From: Dipylidium caninum
Lineage: Eukaryota; Platyhelminthes; Cestoda; Cyclophyllidea; Dipylidiidae
Direction: 5' to 3'
Assembly: GCA_017562135.1 (NCBI GenBank)
Contig: QEYB01001208.1
Coordinates: 1 to 64,000 of the forward strand
Length of the DNA stretch: 64,000 bases
Part shown: positions 21,901-35,000 of the stretch, piece after piece
Layout of the letters: every line of letters starts with the position of its first letter
Numbering within the stretch: the first letter of the stretch is position 1
Notes under the pieces: model-generated
Told to the model about the DNA's origin: nothing
The model's database searches: none
The model's input: the letters and a program-made list of their open reading frames with translations, nothing else
Made by a program: the position numbers and the translations under genes

Positions 21901-23000
21901 GAATATTCGTGTTATTTAAAGTACCTGCACACGCTCCACTTCAGTCACTAATGCTTGTGGTGAAAAACCTATGCTTATTGCATTTGCTCCCTTCGTGTTT
22001 CTGATGTTAGTCTACTTCCGTGGAAATACTGAAATAATTGCGGACATGGCGGTTCCGGTGTGCCGCGTCTTCAATTCTCACGCCGAGTTTATTTTCTCCC
22101 TCGTAATGAGCACTTTGTCTCTCCCATTAGTTAGCTGATCTGCGGTTCTCAACCTCTCCGTCTCCCTTGTAATTCTGTTTACTTGTCCCCTGAATGGCAG
22201 ACACTAAATCGAATTTTACCCTTCAGTTAGGAATCTCATTTCTTCCTACACCCAGGTCCTTCTACGCACTCGTTTACTGCTTCTTTACACTCGTAACTGT
22301 TAGTATTTCCTTAAGTGCTTAATTTTTTCCCTTTAGGAATCCTTTTACCACATCGAATGGGAAGTTAGTCTTTCATCACACTACCCAAAGTTTGGCGTTA
22401 TAACCGTTTTGCATCCGACTTCACGACTTCGTGGATACAGACTGAAAGGACATTGTGGATGTGCATCCTAACGCAAACATTCGTTGCCAACTTGGCGAGC
22501 CTTGGTATTCTCCACTCCTAAGCTCCCGATTCACCATTGAAATACAATTTTTACAAGTTGTAAGGTCAACTCACATGTAATCGGTAAGTCTGTGGGATTT
22601 TTTTCGGCTATCTTTCTGCCGGATGTTTTTGTGAATTCTGGTCCTTTTCTTCCTATTCATTTATTTATAACTGAAGTCATCTGTGCCATTCATTTAGGAC
22701 TCGCTGATAAACGAGCCTTTTGTTGAGTAAATTCCCGAATTGCATTGTCTAGAGTGGAATATTTCATAACACCTCCATCCTGTTTACGCTGTAAACATTT
22801 TGATGTCGTTTGATCTGAGGAGATGCGAAGTTGTCAAAAGAAGAGAAACTATTTCAACATTTCCTTTATCCAATTGGTCCATTTTCAACACTGTTAAAGG
22901 CTTCACTGGGGTTTTCCACTGGTCATTTTGCTACAGCGGTGCCTCAAGACTGCGTTTTGAGTGAACGAGGTGGAAGGTAAGAGAAATGCGGGATGGTTTG
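15972..23000. other. No supported gene; T-rich plus strand from about 17 kb
   Basis: 15972-16900 lies upstream of CHMP3 and shows nothing recognisable. From about 17.0 to 22.9 kb the plus strand is rich in T and polypyrimidine runs. The ORFs here (the longest is 21465-22004) are hydrophobic or Ser-rich, as expected of T-rich non-coding DNA, and match no family I know. Confidence 0.5.
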
Positions 23001-26000
23001 CATGAAGGATGATGCCTGCGGGAAGGGTTGATGCGCTGTCAGTTAAGCAACCTCCGATTAGTGCGAGGCCGTGTTTACTGCCCCTGATCCTCGTGCGCTC
23101 GCCAGCCAAAGTTCGGGTCGTCCAGTCACTTCTGCAACAAAGTCTTCGTCCCAGTCCGTCGCGCCAACCTTGTTGCGTATTCGCTACCACAGCGGCACGC
23201 AAGCGGTATTCACTTGTTGGGCCTCGAAACCCTCTTGTCAATTCCCTAGTCCACTTTAACAAAACGCGCTTTCCACTTTGGCCATTGACAGTTTAGATAG
23301 ACAACTGCATGCCTAACCAATGAAGGCACCAAGTGTGCAATAAATGAACTCGGTGCAGCAGGGGCAACGTGAAAGAATCCTGTGGAGCCGCATTTACACC
23401 TACAAACCCTTTGGAAAGTGGAGTGAACGCAGTCTTTTGCATTGGATCTGCAATAATATGCCATTAGGCCTCATGACCAATGGCTGTCCCCGTGTCGCCA
23501 TCCTCCCCACACCGCTAATGGTGCACCGTCCTACGCTCCTAATTTCTCTACACTTTGGCTTCTCGATCCCCATTTTTTTTCCTATGTACTTTTGATTGTT
23601 CAAGCCTATTACGCGTGTACTCTCGTGAGCCTGTTGACACTTGGTTCGTCGTATCACGAGTGCTTTTATAGCTTCAGCGGATACCAGACAACTGGAGAAA
23701 GTATGACCGTGCCAGATTCACTTTTGACCTTCCGCTTTTTGCTAACTTTTTTCATCAACTTTATCGCCCGCGGTATGACCTTCGTAGTCATTGACCAGGT
23801 CACCAACTGTGTATCGAAACAGCTCGTAACGAGCCTATTGTCTCCCTGCCTTATGTAACTGCATTAGATGCGGGCATTCTTGCCCCGTGCCCAAATCAAA
23901 TTCTGCGCCCACTTGTCCGACTCGGGTAAGGCAAGACAAGAGGACAGTAATCGAATGTAGCTTAGTGGGGAGTATGGACAATGAAAACGCGGAATATGTT
24001 TACCCACTCAGCCTCACGAGATGCATTGGTGCAGGGGCAGATTAGAACCACCCGCAACAGTCAGACCAGATTTATACTTCCTCAATTTATGTACGATAGG
24101 TCCTCATCTCACCCCGAATCACGCCTACTGGATATCCACATTTCACTCCGGCGTGACACGGTTGAGGCATTGAGGTTCTTGATTAGGCAACATAACTACA
24201 CCATACTTTAACTGCTAAGCCTGGGATTATGGATAACTCTTGAAGGGTAGGGAAGGATTTATTTCCTCCGTGAATCATTGGGCTTTTACGTACCGAGCGG
24301 AGGATGTCGACATTGTCAGATTCGATAACTCGTAATGTTGCACTACTTAACTGAGGGGAATTATGGGCGCTCTTACCCAGGCCGCACCGTTCTGCCATCC
24401 TCTCTCGCATTCTACATCTACATCGAGCCCACTTTATGTTCGCATACAACTTAAGAACCAGTGCACTTGTCTGTTTCTCGGATATCTCACACGATTACAG
24501 TTTGGATTTAATTTGTTCTCTGGTAGCAAGTCAAAGCTCTTAGATGTGAGAGTATGTGACAAAAAGAACCAGGGCTCTTGCAACACTTATTTTTCTTCGA
24601 CTCGCCTTAATATTTGTCCACTTTTGAGAATTTAGACTACCGTAGCGTGGTTATTAGTGAATTCAATGATACTTGGAGCGATCGCATTTGTGGGAATCTG
24701 TTTGGGCGGTGCTGTCGGGTGTCGTTCAGCTTTCGTGTCTTGGCGGTTCTTGCTGGCTGGTCCTTCTACTCTTTCCTCCTTTCTCCTTTTCGACACCGCG
24801 CTCTAAAGCAAAATCAAAGGATAGGCCCGCCTTTAAAGCCGTTCTCGAGGTCTGTTTGAGTGGTTGTGAAACTCCCTATCTTTTGTCCTTTTTAAAATGG
24901 ATTTCTTGGATGCAGCAAGGACTCCTACCAATAGCGCTTATACAACATTCGCTGGCCCAGACGCAGAGTTAGTGACAGACGGGAGGCGATTTTTTCCAAT
25001 TCCATGTAGTTTCCTTCACGGTCGAGTGCGCGTTCCTTTATGATGAAGGTTTGCGGTAGGCATGCGTCTTTACGTTGTCTTTGGGTGCTTTCCCTTTGTA
25101 GATAATTAGACCGTCCTTCCCTCTGCCCCCATCTGCATCAAACGCTGTCTTTGTACGCCTTTAATCGCCCCGACGAAAATTTATTCGCTCAACGGTCGCC
25201 ATTTATAAAATCTTAAACACGGTTAAAAACCTTTCTCGGATTGGCGAATTGGTTTCAGAAGCCTACTGAGGTGGACCGTCACTTTGCCGGACCCGCCAAA
25301 CCTCCTTTTACGTCTCACAGGACAAAAGGCAATGGAGTGAAGCACTGCCGTTGTCAAAGTGAGGAGATATCGTATCGGAATTGTGGCGGTTTGTCGTTTA
25401 TTTTCACGGATCTCGTTCCCTCTATCCGGAGAGTAATTAAATGGCGAGTCTGTGGATGTCCGCTTCTACTTTAGTGGGTGGCTTTGTCGTTACACTTTAA
25501 GTCGTGCAATTCTACGTCGTGAGAAATAGGATGCTTTCTTGACAGTCGGATACACGAGGCACAAAGCTCGAAGAGAATTGTGAACACAAGTAGAGGAGTT
25601 CATCGTAAAATTAAGGGAAATTCTGCCTTTCGACAAAGAAGGGTAGTTTGGAAAAGGCAAAATTTCTCTCATAGTCTAGTTGCTTAGATTTTGCTTTCAT
25701 CCTGTTTGGTTCCCCCAAACGTGATTTACGGATGTACCAAAAGCGGGGTAATGTGAAAAATTTCACCTTTTTGTGAGTATAGATTAATTGCGGCAGTTTG
25801 CGGGGCAAATTTCACGCTGGACAGTCACGGGGAGTGTCCCCCGTCCCACCGACGGGTGCGCCTCCGCGAGGCTCCATGGTCAAACGAGTGGGCGACCCGC
25901 TCGTCGTTGTATTCTCGGACTATGCTGCAGTGTGGGTGGCGAGAATCACTATGGAAAAATGTTTTCTGATGCAACCACACTCTCAGTAAAACCATATAAA

Positions 26001-28477
26001 TTTCATATTAGTGGCGCCTAATGTCAAAGTGAAGGCTGTTTTTGTGACGAGAGTGAACTACTTGGCCAGTTGTTTTCATTATTGCATCTGCAACTCTGTG
26101 CGAGCAAATTAGGCACAGGGAGTTGGCCTCTATCAGTATGTGGGTTTTTCTACGATGTTTTCCTTATCCTTGATGTATCACTTTCGGTACGAACCACTTA
26201 AGTTTACTACCATACCCTTAAGCACGAGGGGGACTGGAAGAACATTTAAATGCATGTTCATTCCTTGGTGTGGCAAATTCCGCAGCTTTTCATACCTAAT
26301 TGCTTCTTGTCGGTGAGCGACGAAGTCCATTAGCCCTCCATTAAAAGGTGCACATTAATGTCTCTCTTTTTAATGTATTGTCCACTTTGTTTTTAATTCT
26401 TTGCGTCCTAGTGATCATCCTCCAGGGAAAGTCAATTCGACAGGGCGAATATTTGGTAATACTCCAGTCTGCTGATGGATTTAAAATCTATTAGCAAGTA
26501 GTTGGCTAACAATTGCCTAACTACTTTCAACTTTTCCTAAAAAGGCTTTATTTTGCGAGATCATTTGTCTCCTCCGACGTTTCAATCTTCTTTTCAACTT
26601 AACAGGGGAATAAATGAATTACTCGAGTAGCGAGTTGCTTAGGGGACTTGCGTCATATTTTCCAAATTCCTGCTTGGTTATTTTGGTCACATTGTGGGAC
26701 AGTGGAAAAAGGGTTGTTTACAGATTTACTACGGGTTACGTGGACACTCGATAACGCGCTTTGAGGTTTTCTTCGGAGAGAGCAGGAAGTTTGTCTCTGA
26801 GCGGAGGTCTTCTTTCATAAATCATTCAAACCCATTTCCTTCATGCCGCTCATGGAAAGTCACTTTATTCACACACAATCCTCTTGTGCCCTTACACAAG
26901 TCATTTAAGTTATAATTGTGAGAAGCGTCAAATCCTTTGCACACGTCTACAATTTTGAATCTGATGCCTTCACTTGTAGTCGCTGCACTCCTTTCCTAGT
27001 GTCAACCCCTCAACTGCCGGCTCTTTGCTGACGTAGTCGTGTTCTCATCACCCATTCACAATGGTTGGTTTTTAGTGGATCATACAACTTGAAGAGTGGG
27101 AGCGAAAATTCCCTCCATCTTGTTTCGAATATACATGCTCAGTTCACTTTCCGCTCATTTCAACTCGAGTTACGATGCCCTGACCGAAGCCCCCCCTGTC
27201 GCTTGTAGCACTTAAGAGAAGGTTATCCTCCCCGCACAGCGTGTCAGAGACCACGATGCTCGTTGACGCATCGGCTGTCTCGATGCCGAGTTCCGACGAG
27301 TGTTGCGAAGTCGTCTTGACGGTGCTCGCCCGGTCCTTCCCACTCTGGAGGCATGAATGAGATTTGCCTCTATTCCCCTTCACCTTAACCTCCCGGTTCT
27401 CCACCTCTTCTTTCCTCATGCGACGATCACAGCGTGACGGCCTATTTATTCTAGTGTGCAGTATCTTTTTTATTAATTTCGAACATAACGCCTGCTTTGG
27501 ATGAAACGAATGTCTGTTCATCTTCAGGAGATCCGAATGCCTTTGAAATGGGATCATACGTAGTGAACCTTCTGAGGCGCCTTCTGGGCGAATGAGTCGA
27601 GTCCGACAGGAGTTAATGACACCGTCCGACAACCCGCGTATGTGCGCCACTCGTTTTAGCCGGGACTGAGAGACCACTTGCTATTTCGAGGCGGAGTACT
27701 ACGATGTCGTGTCACGTTTCGCTTTCGGGGGCAGCTCGAAGTTTAAGTGTTGATAAGAACAGGTAAATGGTGTCATCTTTCTTCACTTTGGAACCACACC
27801 TCTCCTATGGTCGTCTTGCTTCCCTCCACTGCCCTGACGTTAATAAGTTGCACGCGAAATTCCTTAACAACAGCATTGGCGGGAGTGACACCGAAGTAGC
27901 AGCACCTCCCCTAGTTTCCATCGTTTTCCCTTTTTGCCTTTTTACATCAAACTAACTTGGCGACAAAAAAAACACTTAGGAGCACAATTTTGAGACTCGT
28001 TTTTCAGTTGCGCTCTCACTCCGGCTGGCCGCTTGCCCTTCACACACCCGGCCGTTTTGTTTTTTCCCCGAGCGGACTTCCGACTCGTCACCGACTTGAT
28101 AAATTAAGCCGCAGATCTCGCAACAGCTATTCCCGAGTTTTTTTTTTACTTTCATGATTACCAACTATTTATGCATAATTGCTTTTGTAATCCTTCCTTT
28201 TTCGGTTCTTCACCCGTGCACTTTTTGCGGTCTGACAGACGCACATTCTCCTTGTTCCCGACCAAATTGAAGCCAAAGCGAGCGAAGTTGGGGCGAAAGG
28301 TGGTGATGGTGGTGGTGGTGATGGCGGCGCGTTGTCATTAAAGCTTTCCGAGGGGAGTCATGTGGACTGTGTTCGAAAAGTGACATGTGCTATGCGAATT
28401 GCTTTGGGTCGAGTTGATTGCAGACGCTCCTGTCCCCATAAGGTTGCAAGGGGAAAGCGAATATCAGGGTGCTTGCA

Positions 28478-28501
28478 TGTGTGTGTGTGTGTGTGTGTGT
28501 T
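28478..28501 (+). repeat. (TG)n microsatellite
   Basis: About twelve uninterrupted TG dinucleotides. Confidence 0.9.
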
Positions 28502-29005
28502 TGCGTAGAAGCGGATGACATAAGGTGGTATGTTTGCCCCTCCGCTCAACGCTTTGCTGGGTAGTTTTGTTCCAACGGCGCCTCCAAAGGCTCGATATCT
28601 GAATGTCGTCGTTATTGTGCTGATATAAGTGAATTAGATTGACTTTCCACCAACTCACCTAATTCCTAATCAGTTATGTGGGAAATACATTTATGCGAAA
28701 ATAACCTTTTAAAGGTATTTTAAAACAAATTTAGCGGAACAAAGTGTGCGATTTAGTCTACTCTCGAGTACTTTCCCATTGCACTCTCTCAGACGCATAA
28801 ATTTTTTCCAAATGGCCTATACACTGTAATATCTGCTTATTTATTTAAATACCAGCCAGTTAGTAGCACTAAGTTTCACCATTTGCTCCCTGTTTATCGT
28901 GTGAACCTACTGGTAATGGGAGTGCTGGGTCATGCGTCGGCCTACCCTTCCCCCCACTTATCTTTTTTCCACCCGTGTACCTCCGTCCGTCCCTACGTGC
29001 GTTCG

Positions 29006-29032
29006 TGTTGTGGTGTTGTGTTGTGTTGTGTT
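29006..29032 (+). repeat. (GTGTT)n short tandem repeat
   Basis: Imperfect run of GTGTT/GGTGTT pentamers. Confidence 0.8.
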
Positions 29033-32000
29033 GCATTACATGTTTTGTGCACCGTCGCTGCCACTTATCATCGGGTATTCATTCGTCCAAACGGCCTCCT
29101 CCCAGCAGTCGTCAGCTTCACAGCGGTGCGCTGCGCTGCGCACGCGTGTGCACGGACGGAGGCGAGTGTCCGAGGGAGGAGCCGCACGGCGCTGGCATGA
29201 CCTCGTCGAGATTCCAACTGCTCGCCCACTTCACTGACATCAGTCACTGAGACAACCCTTCGGTTGTCTTCGAATATGGCCAACCCGTGTATTAACTATG
29301 GGCCTCACACGAGGAGGCTGCCAACGATGTCATCATGTCCCCCCTCTTACCTCGCATCACAAATATTGTTTATCTGTTTCCACTTTACAAAAGTGGCTTT
29401 TATGTCCACTATTCTGACCGCAGCATCAAGCAGATATGCAAAGGGTTCTAACCTCATCGTAAAATTTACCGTTATTCTAGATGGAATCGCCAAAGTCCCA
29501 AGTTGTGTCTGATGGGATTCCACATGGGCATTCGGAACCGTCGCGCAATTCGGCTGAACAATTTAACGAGCCTCCACTCAGGCCTCGTCGCATGGAATTT
29601 TTCCATCAAACTGACCATTTGCACCGCCAGAGCTTTTACGAGCCGCCCCAACTTCAGAGGCTTGCCGAAGGCGCCTTTGATTTTCCTCTTGTCTAATTTG
29701 TTCACAATCCCATTTACCCATTGTTTAGCCGATGCGAGAGAGGTTGTTTACAATGGCCACTGATGCTATCTTATTCTCAAATGCGCTTTGTTGATGTTTC
29801 TATGGAGCCTAAACCCGTATAGTCGTGGCACGCAGTGCTGCAGAAAATTGAAATAAATGGAAAATTGGAGGTCTGGCACACTATTTGGAAGATAGCAACC
29901 TACTATTGCGGAATCATCCCCGATTTTTGAATCTAATCTTAATTTACTAGTAAATACCTTAGGTTTTAGTTACCTGTTCTTTCAAATGGCAAAACACATG
30001 TGAGTTTGTGAGGCAACAGTCGCTGTTGTGTGTGCGGGTCCCTTAGTGGTCGTCTTTACGAGGTGCGGATTTCACTGTTGTGGACCTATTTTAAACAGTT
30101 GCGTCGTCTCCAAATTAACTAAGGTTTTGTGTCGAAGCTGAGGACTTGTAGCAGATTGTCGGCCTCATGTTGAAGTCCCTAAGACCGTCGAACGAGTCCT
30201 CCTGAAGTATCTGCATGCCTTGAAATTGCTCGTGGTGAGAGTGTCAAAGGTGTCAGAGCGGTGAGGCTACTTGCGGAGGAGAATGATCTCGTTGATGGTT
30301 ATGCTCTTCAAGGCAAGCACATTGGGTGACACTCACGTGCTCTGTCTGCTGGGCGCCAAAACTCCCCAAGACCCTGTCTCTTGTCCACCGGCTGTCCTCG
30401 AGCCCGCTCTGCCTATTAGGATGAATTTCTGCATGTATTCGGCATTTTAAGTTGCCCTCCTCATAAATCAAGTGTCTCAGCATGCTATTCCATCTGTCAG
30501 TGTTTTTGTTTCATTTCTACGTGTATTGATGCCGCATTTGCGTGCCCAAGTGAAAGACGACGTACTAAAAGCTACTGATGATTGCTTTTCACTTTTGACG
30601 CGCATCGGTGGCGGTTTTTTATGTTTTCCGTCAATCACATCGCTTTCCCTGAGTGCCCTAACAGCGACTAATTACTCCATGCCATTATGCTTTGGCTCCT
30701 CAATTTGGCGCGAATGGCGACCGGAACTGCGCTGGTCTCTCAATGAAAGGGCTAAGAGAACAATCAAACTCCTCCTCCAACGATCCCAATTTTTTCTCTA
30801 AGGATGTCGAAAAAGAAATCTCGGCGTAGCCAGCATGGTCTTGGTTACTTGCTGATCGGCTTACTGGCCAAAATCTTCCTACGCGTGCCGTTCGCCGCTA
30901 TCATATTTCTGCGCCTCCCTTCAGCCTCACTTATGCCTTCCTGGAAGTCGTTTCGAGGGCTCCTGTTAACCACGATGCTCCTCTTATCTCACAAGACACA
31001 CACAACGTCAAACCTTTCCATGTTTGAAGCGCATGGGAGCAGTTAACCAAATTTTGATTAACATTTAAAGTCTAGTGCTTATAGCGGAAGGGAAAATACT
31101 ACCCGTCGGGACAAAATTTTGAGTTCCAGGAGGTTGAGTGGATGAGGTCCACAAGGCACTTCCAAGTTGAAGTTCATGGGTACTTTGCTGTCCCGTCCGC
31201 GACACAGGCACTCAAGCAAATCCTGTGGTCAAGATTCATTTTATTCATTACAATGGCGACTTCACCTCATCGTATTAGGAGCTGGGTGTTCTTTCTTCTG
31301 CCCAGATTTATGCTTGAGAGTTGCAGTTACTACGAAAACGGCCGCGTCCTTGCGTTTATCAGTTTTGATTGTAATTCCACCACTTCTAAATTTTTGTATC
31401 AAGAGAATAACAACACCGAAATGGTCGCTACTAAATGGCTCTAGCCAGCCCCGAAGCCTTACACCGAACAACGTACGTCAAAGCCTTAATTACCAAGGGA
31501 GAGAGGTCCTAAGTCGGTACTTGCGAATAAATTGCTCATAATCTTCGCCCTACGGCGTGGAAATTTCAACCCGGCGGATGTAAGTCATTACAGAAGCTAC
31601 GCAACTGCCACCATCTCTGTTCTCTCCGGTGCGGCTTTTTGGCGCTGGCCGCTCGCACCTCCCGGGTCTTTCGCTTGTCGACGATCCGTGTCACTTGGGG
31701 GCAGAAGTGCATCTACCGTTGCGTGTTGACAGGAGTGAAGACCTACAGACTTGCCTCCCCCGGACTCTCTGCGGCCCGTCTGAGTCGCATCCAGAAGCCT
31801 TGCGATTGCATGGTGAAGACGCAGACGAGCCGCAGCGGTATGCACCGAAGCTTCCATGTGAAATCTTTCCAATCTTTCTTGTTGCTTTTACTCGTATCTT
31901 CAAGTGAAAAACCTTTTGCATCTTAAATATCAGCTTAGGCGTGTTCTGTGTTTGCGAAAATAGATGCTGTCCCGGAGGCAAACAAAATTACCTTCCTTGC

Positions 32001-35000
32001 TTTTTAAAGGAGATATTGCAAAGTTGGATGAGAGAACAAATTGGGCCTAAGGCATTTAAGCCTGAAATGCAGGCACAAGTACGAAGTCTAATTGTAAAAT
32101 TCATTAAGTCAACACCAAAGGTTTGTATGGAAAATTTATTTGAGGGTGGTCAGCGTCTAAACTTAATAAGTATCAGGGGAAATGCGTGAGACAAAGGGCT
32201 TTTGGTCCCTCAAGCCCGCGGAGGCGTTGATACAAGGAGAGGTGATTTGTGGACAGTGACGAAATGGTTTCTAGAACTGAGGAACATGGCTGCTAACACC
32301 AACATGTTTTGCTTCTACTCAAAGTCCCCTCGAGGCTGGACCTTATTAGTAAGCAAGAGTTTTTCGACGAAGGCGGTACGAGGTGAGGCAAACGTGTCCT
32401 TCCCTTCAAATGGACCGTTTGTTCAAGAGAGGAGACCCACCAAAGACTGTTTTTTTGAAGAAGCTAAAGCACAAACGGAGAAATTAAGAACCAGGAGCCC
32501 GACCAGTGGGAGTGATGGCACCACTCCACTCATGAACTTGGTCAAGGGGCAAAATCGGTCGGTGAGGCTGAAAACCTTGCCCACCGTATGACGCGGATGC
32601 ATATGTCGACGTGTCATGTCAATTTATCTTCCCTCCTCGTGTTTCACTATATCGAGCTCGAACATTTGGGCATTAGCAGTGACCAGAAATAAAAGTAAGT
32701 TGCACAGTGGCAGGCGAGGAATGGGAATTGCTTTCGCCGAGTATTCAGTTGACCAGTCTTATTAACATCAAAGCTCACGCCACACTAACCGCTAACGTTT
32801 GTTTACACATCAGTGGGATGAGGATGCGAGGAGAGAGGGAGCAATTTGGGAAGAACGGGTGGTGGATGGCCAAAACGAGAGAATTTGTGAGTGAGGCTGG
32901 AAGTGGGACGAAAACTCGCGAGAACGTCATATCAGCAAATGCGTCGGTGGCTCGGCCCACTGCCGGGCCTGGGTGTCGGCTATGCTGGTCACCGCCCCAA
33001 AGACGAAAGTGAAATCCAACGCAACCAGGAGTTTGTGGGAGAGATGGATTGGACTGAGGCGACACTGGCGATCGCCAGGACCTGCCCTGTTTGTGGGGCC
33101 ATATTTTGGGTCGAAACACGAGGTCAGGTAGTTTGCATTCCGAGACAGTCAAAATTTTTTACAGCATATGGGGAAATGAGTTTACTTATTCAGAAGCATG
33201 CTTGGGTTACTAAAAGTAGATGCGTGTGCATTGGCGCGGTCAAAACGATTTCGTGTAAACACTTTCCTCATTAATGTAAAAATTCTGAGTCAAGGGGGAG
33301 AAAGCGGCGACGAAGTGTGGAAACGCGTTTCAGCGTCCCACCTAGTGTAGCGTAAAAGTAAGTTCACCTTGTTGCTACTGGGAATATCTGAACAAAAGGC
33401 GTATTTGTCTGTTCGGGTAGGCGGAAAGACGCGAAGGACGGTGAGGAGAGAGAATGGGGCGAGGGCGGAGGTGGCGGGGCCGTGAATGAAGGGGCGGAAA
33501 ATCACTCCCGGACGCATAGGGTTCTGCAGCGAACGGGTGCCGTATGTCCATCCTCCCTCTTATCCCGGCGACGCGCATTGGAGACGGTCCCACGCAGTAT
33601 TCAAGGCGGAAACCTGACTGTCAAATCGGCCGATTGTGATGAACCTCACAAGACAACGCATGACGCCAAGTCTTGCCCCAAGGAGGCAATTGCCCTTTAA
33701 AGGGCTCCCAGATGGGCTCGTGGTCGTCTTCTTACTTCCTAACTCGCACGCCTCTGTGGACGGAGAATGCAGCGTCTACTTACGGACAATACAAATTCTA
33801 GTAATGTTCCCCGCTAAAATGAAAGCTATTTTGAGTAATTATGGGTACAAATTTAATCAAAAGGACTTTCTAAAAGTATGTTTGTTTATTTATTCATCCA
33901 CCGATTGATATAACTGCTAGAAAAGTTCTAACGCAAACACATTGGCACGAGTTTTTTGCCCGAAAAGTGCATTTTAAGCCTGTCACTTTGCGTTATGATG
34001 AGGGTAGTTTAAGATGTAACATTGCCAGGACGTGGGGCATGCGCATTTACGTGCCGCGAACGGTAAACTTCCTGAACGCTTTCACCATGGAACAATATCA
34101 ATGCTTTTTCTCAACAGGGACAGCTAAAAGGTTACACTTCTCGGCATTCCTGGAACTGCACATAGAGGCGTGTCAGACTTACATTCTTGAAATGCAAAAA
34201 CGCAACATCGCTGGTGAAAACAAAATGCCTCTTTGCATCTTTAGAATAACATTTTCTCATGATGCCAACTTACGCTGTTCACAGGAATATCCTTCAATGA
34301 TCAGACGAGGGCTTCGTCTCCCCACTATTTACTGGGAGAAAGAGAATTTTTTGCTCATCTATCAGGACCGCAACTAACAACGAGGAGGACTTTTGGACTG
34401 CTCTACTTCGAGAAGACTAACATGGTTTATTTCATTTCATATTCGTTTTCGTCAAACTTTGTGACGCTACAGTCTAACTGTTCGAGCAAATGTAATTTTA
34501 GTTTGGCGCGACGCTCCAGACAAACCGCAGATTCCATTCCAAAGATCGCCTTCGGAATAAAAGTTTAGAAATCTCCACCCCCGCACAAAATTCATTCATG
34601 TTCGGTGCACTACGTCCCCCGTGGGGGTGGAGGATCGCCCGCACCGGAGACAATCGCTGCACCCAGCACTGCCAGTCCGAATGCACTGAATGCGAGTGAA
34701 TATGTGAATGAATTCGATGCAACCCAGTCCCACTGGAGCGCACAAGGGCTCCACGTGGTCGCTCATAGGGATGTCCCGAGCCCCTGTCCTTCGGTGAACC
34801 GGCTCAATGTCGGTTGGAGGTCTACAGGCGGTGAATTCTCCCTTAAAGCTGAGGCGAGCTGTGGAAGGAGGATGTTGATGGTGAGCGGTGGTGGGCGTCT
34901 GCGTCGCTGGAGACGCGACAGAGGAATGTCTCCCAACCGTTAGAGCGCCAACTCCGGAGGTGGAACGATCCACCAATTAACTTAAAGGCCTGCTCGACTG

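Noticed and set aside
21465..22004. 179-codon plus-strand ORF
   Set aside because: It starts with TTG in T-rich DNA that is poor in stops, has low-complexity hydrophobic and Ser content, and shows no family resemblance.
24614..24972. Overlapping hydrophobic ORFs resembling a membrane protein
   Set aside because: All three frames are open in T-rich DNA, and hydrophobic residues follow from composition alone.
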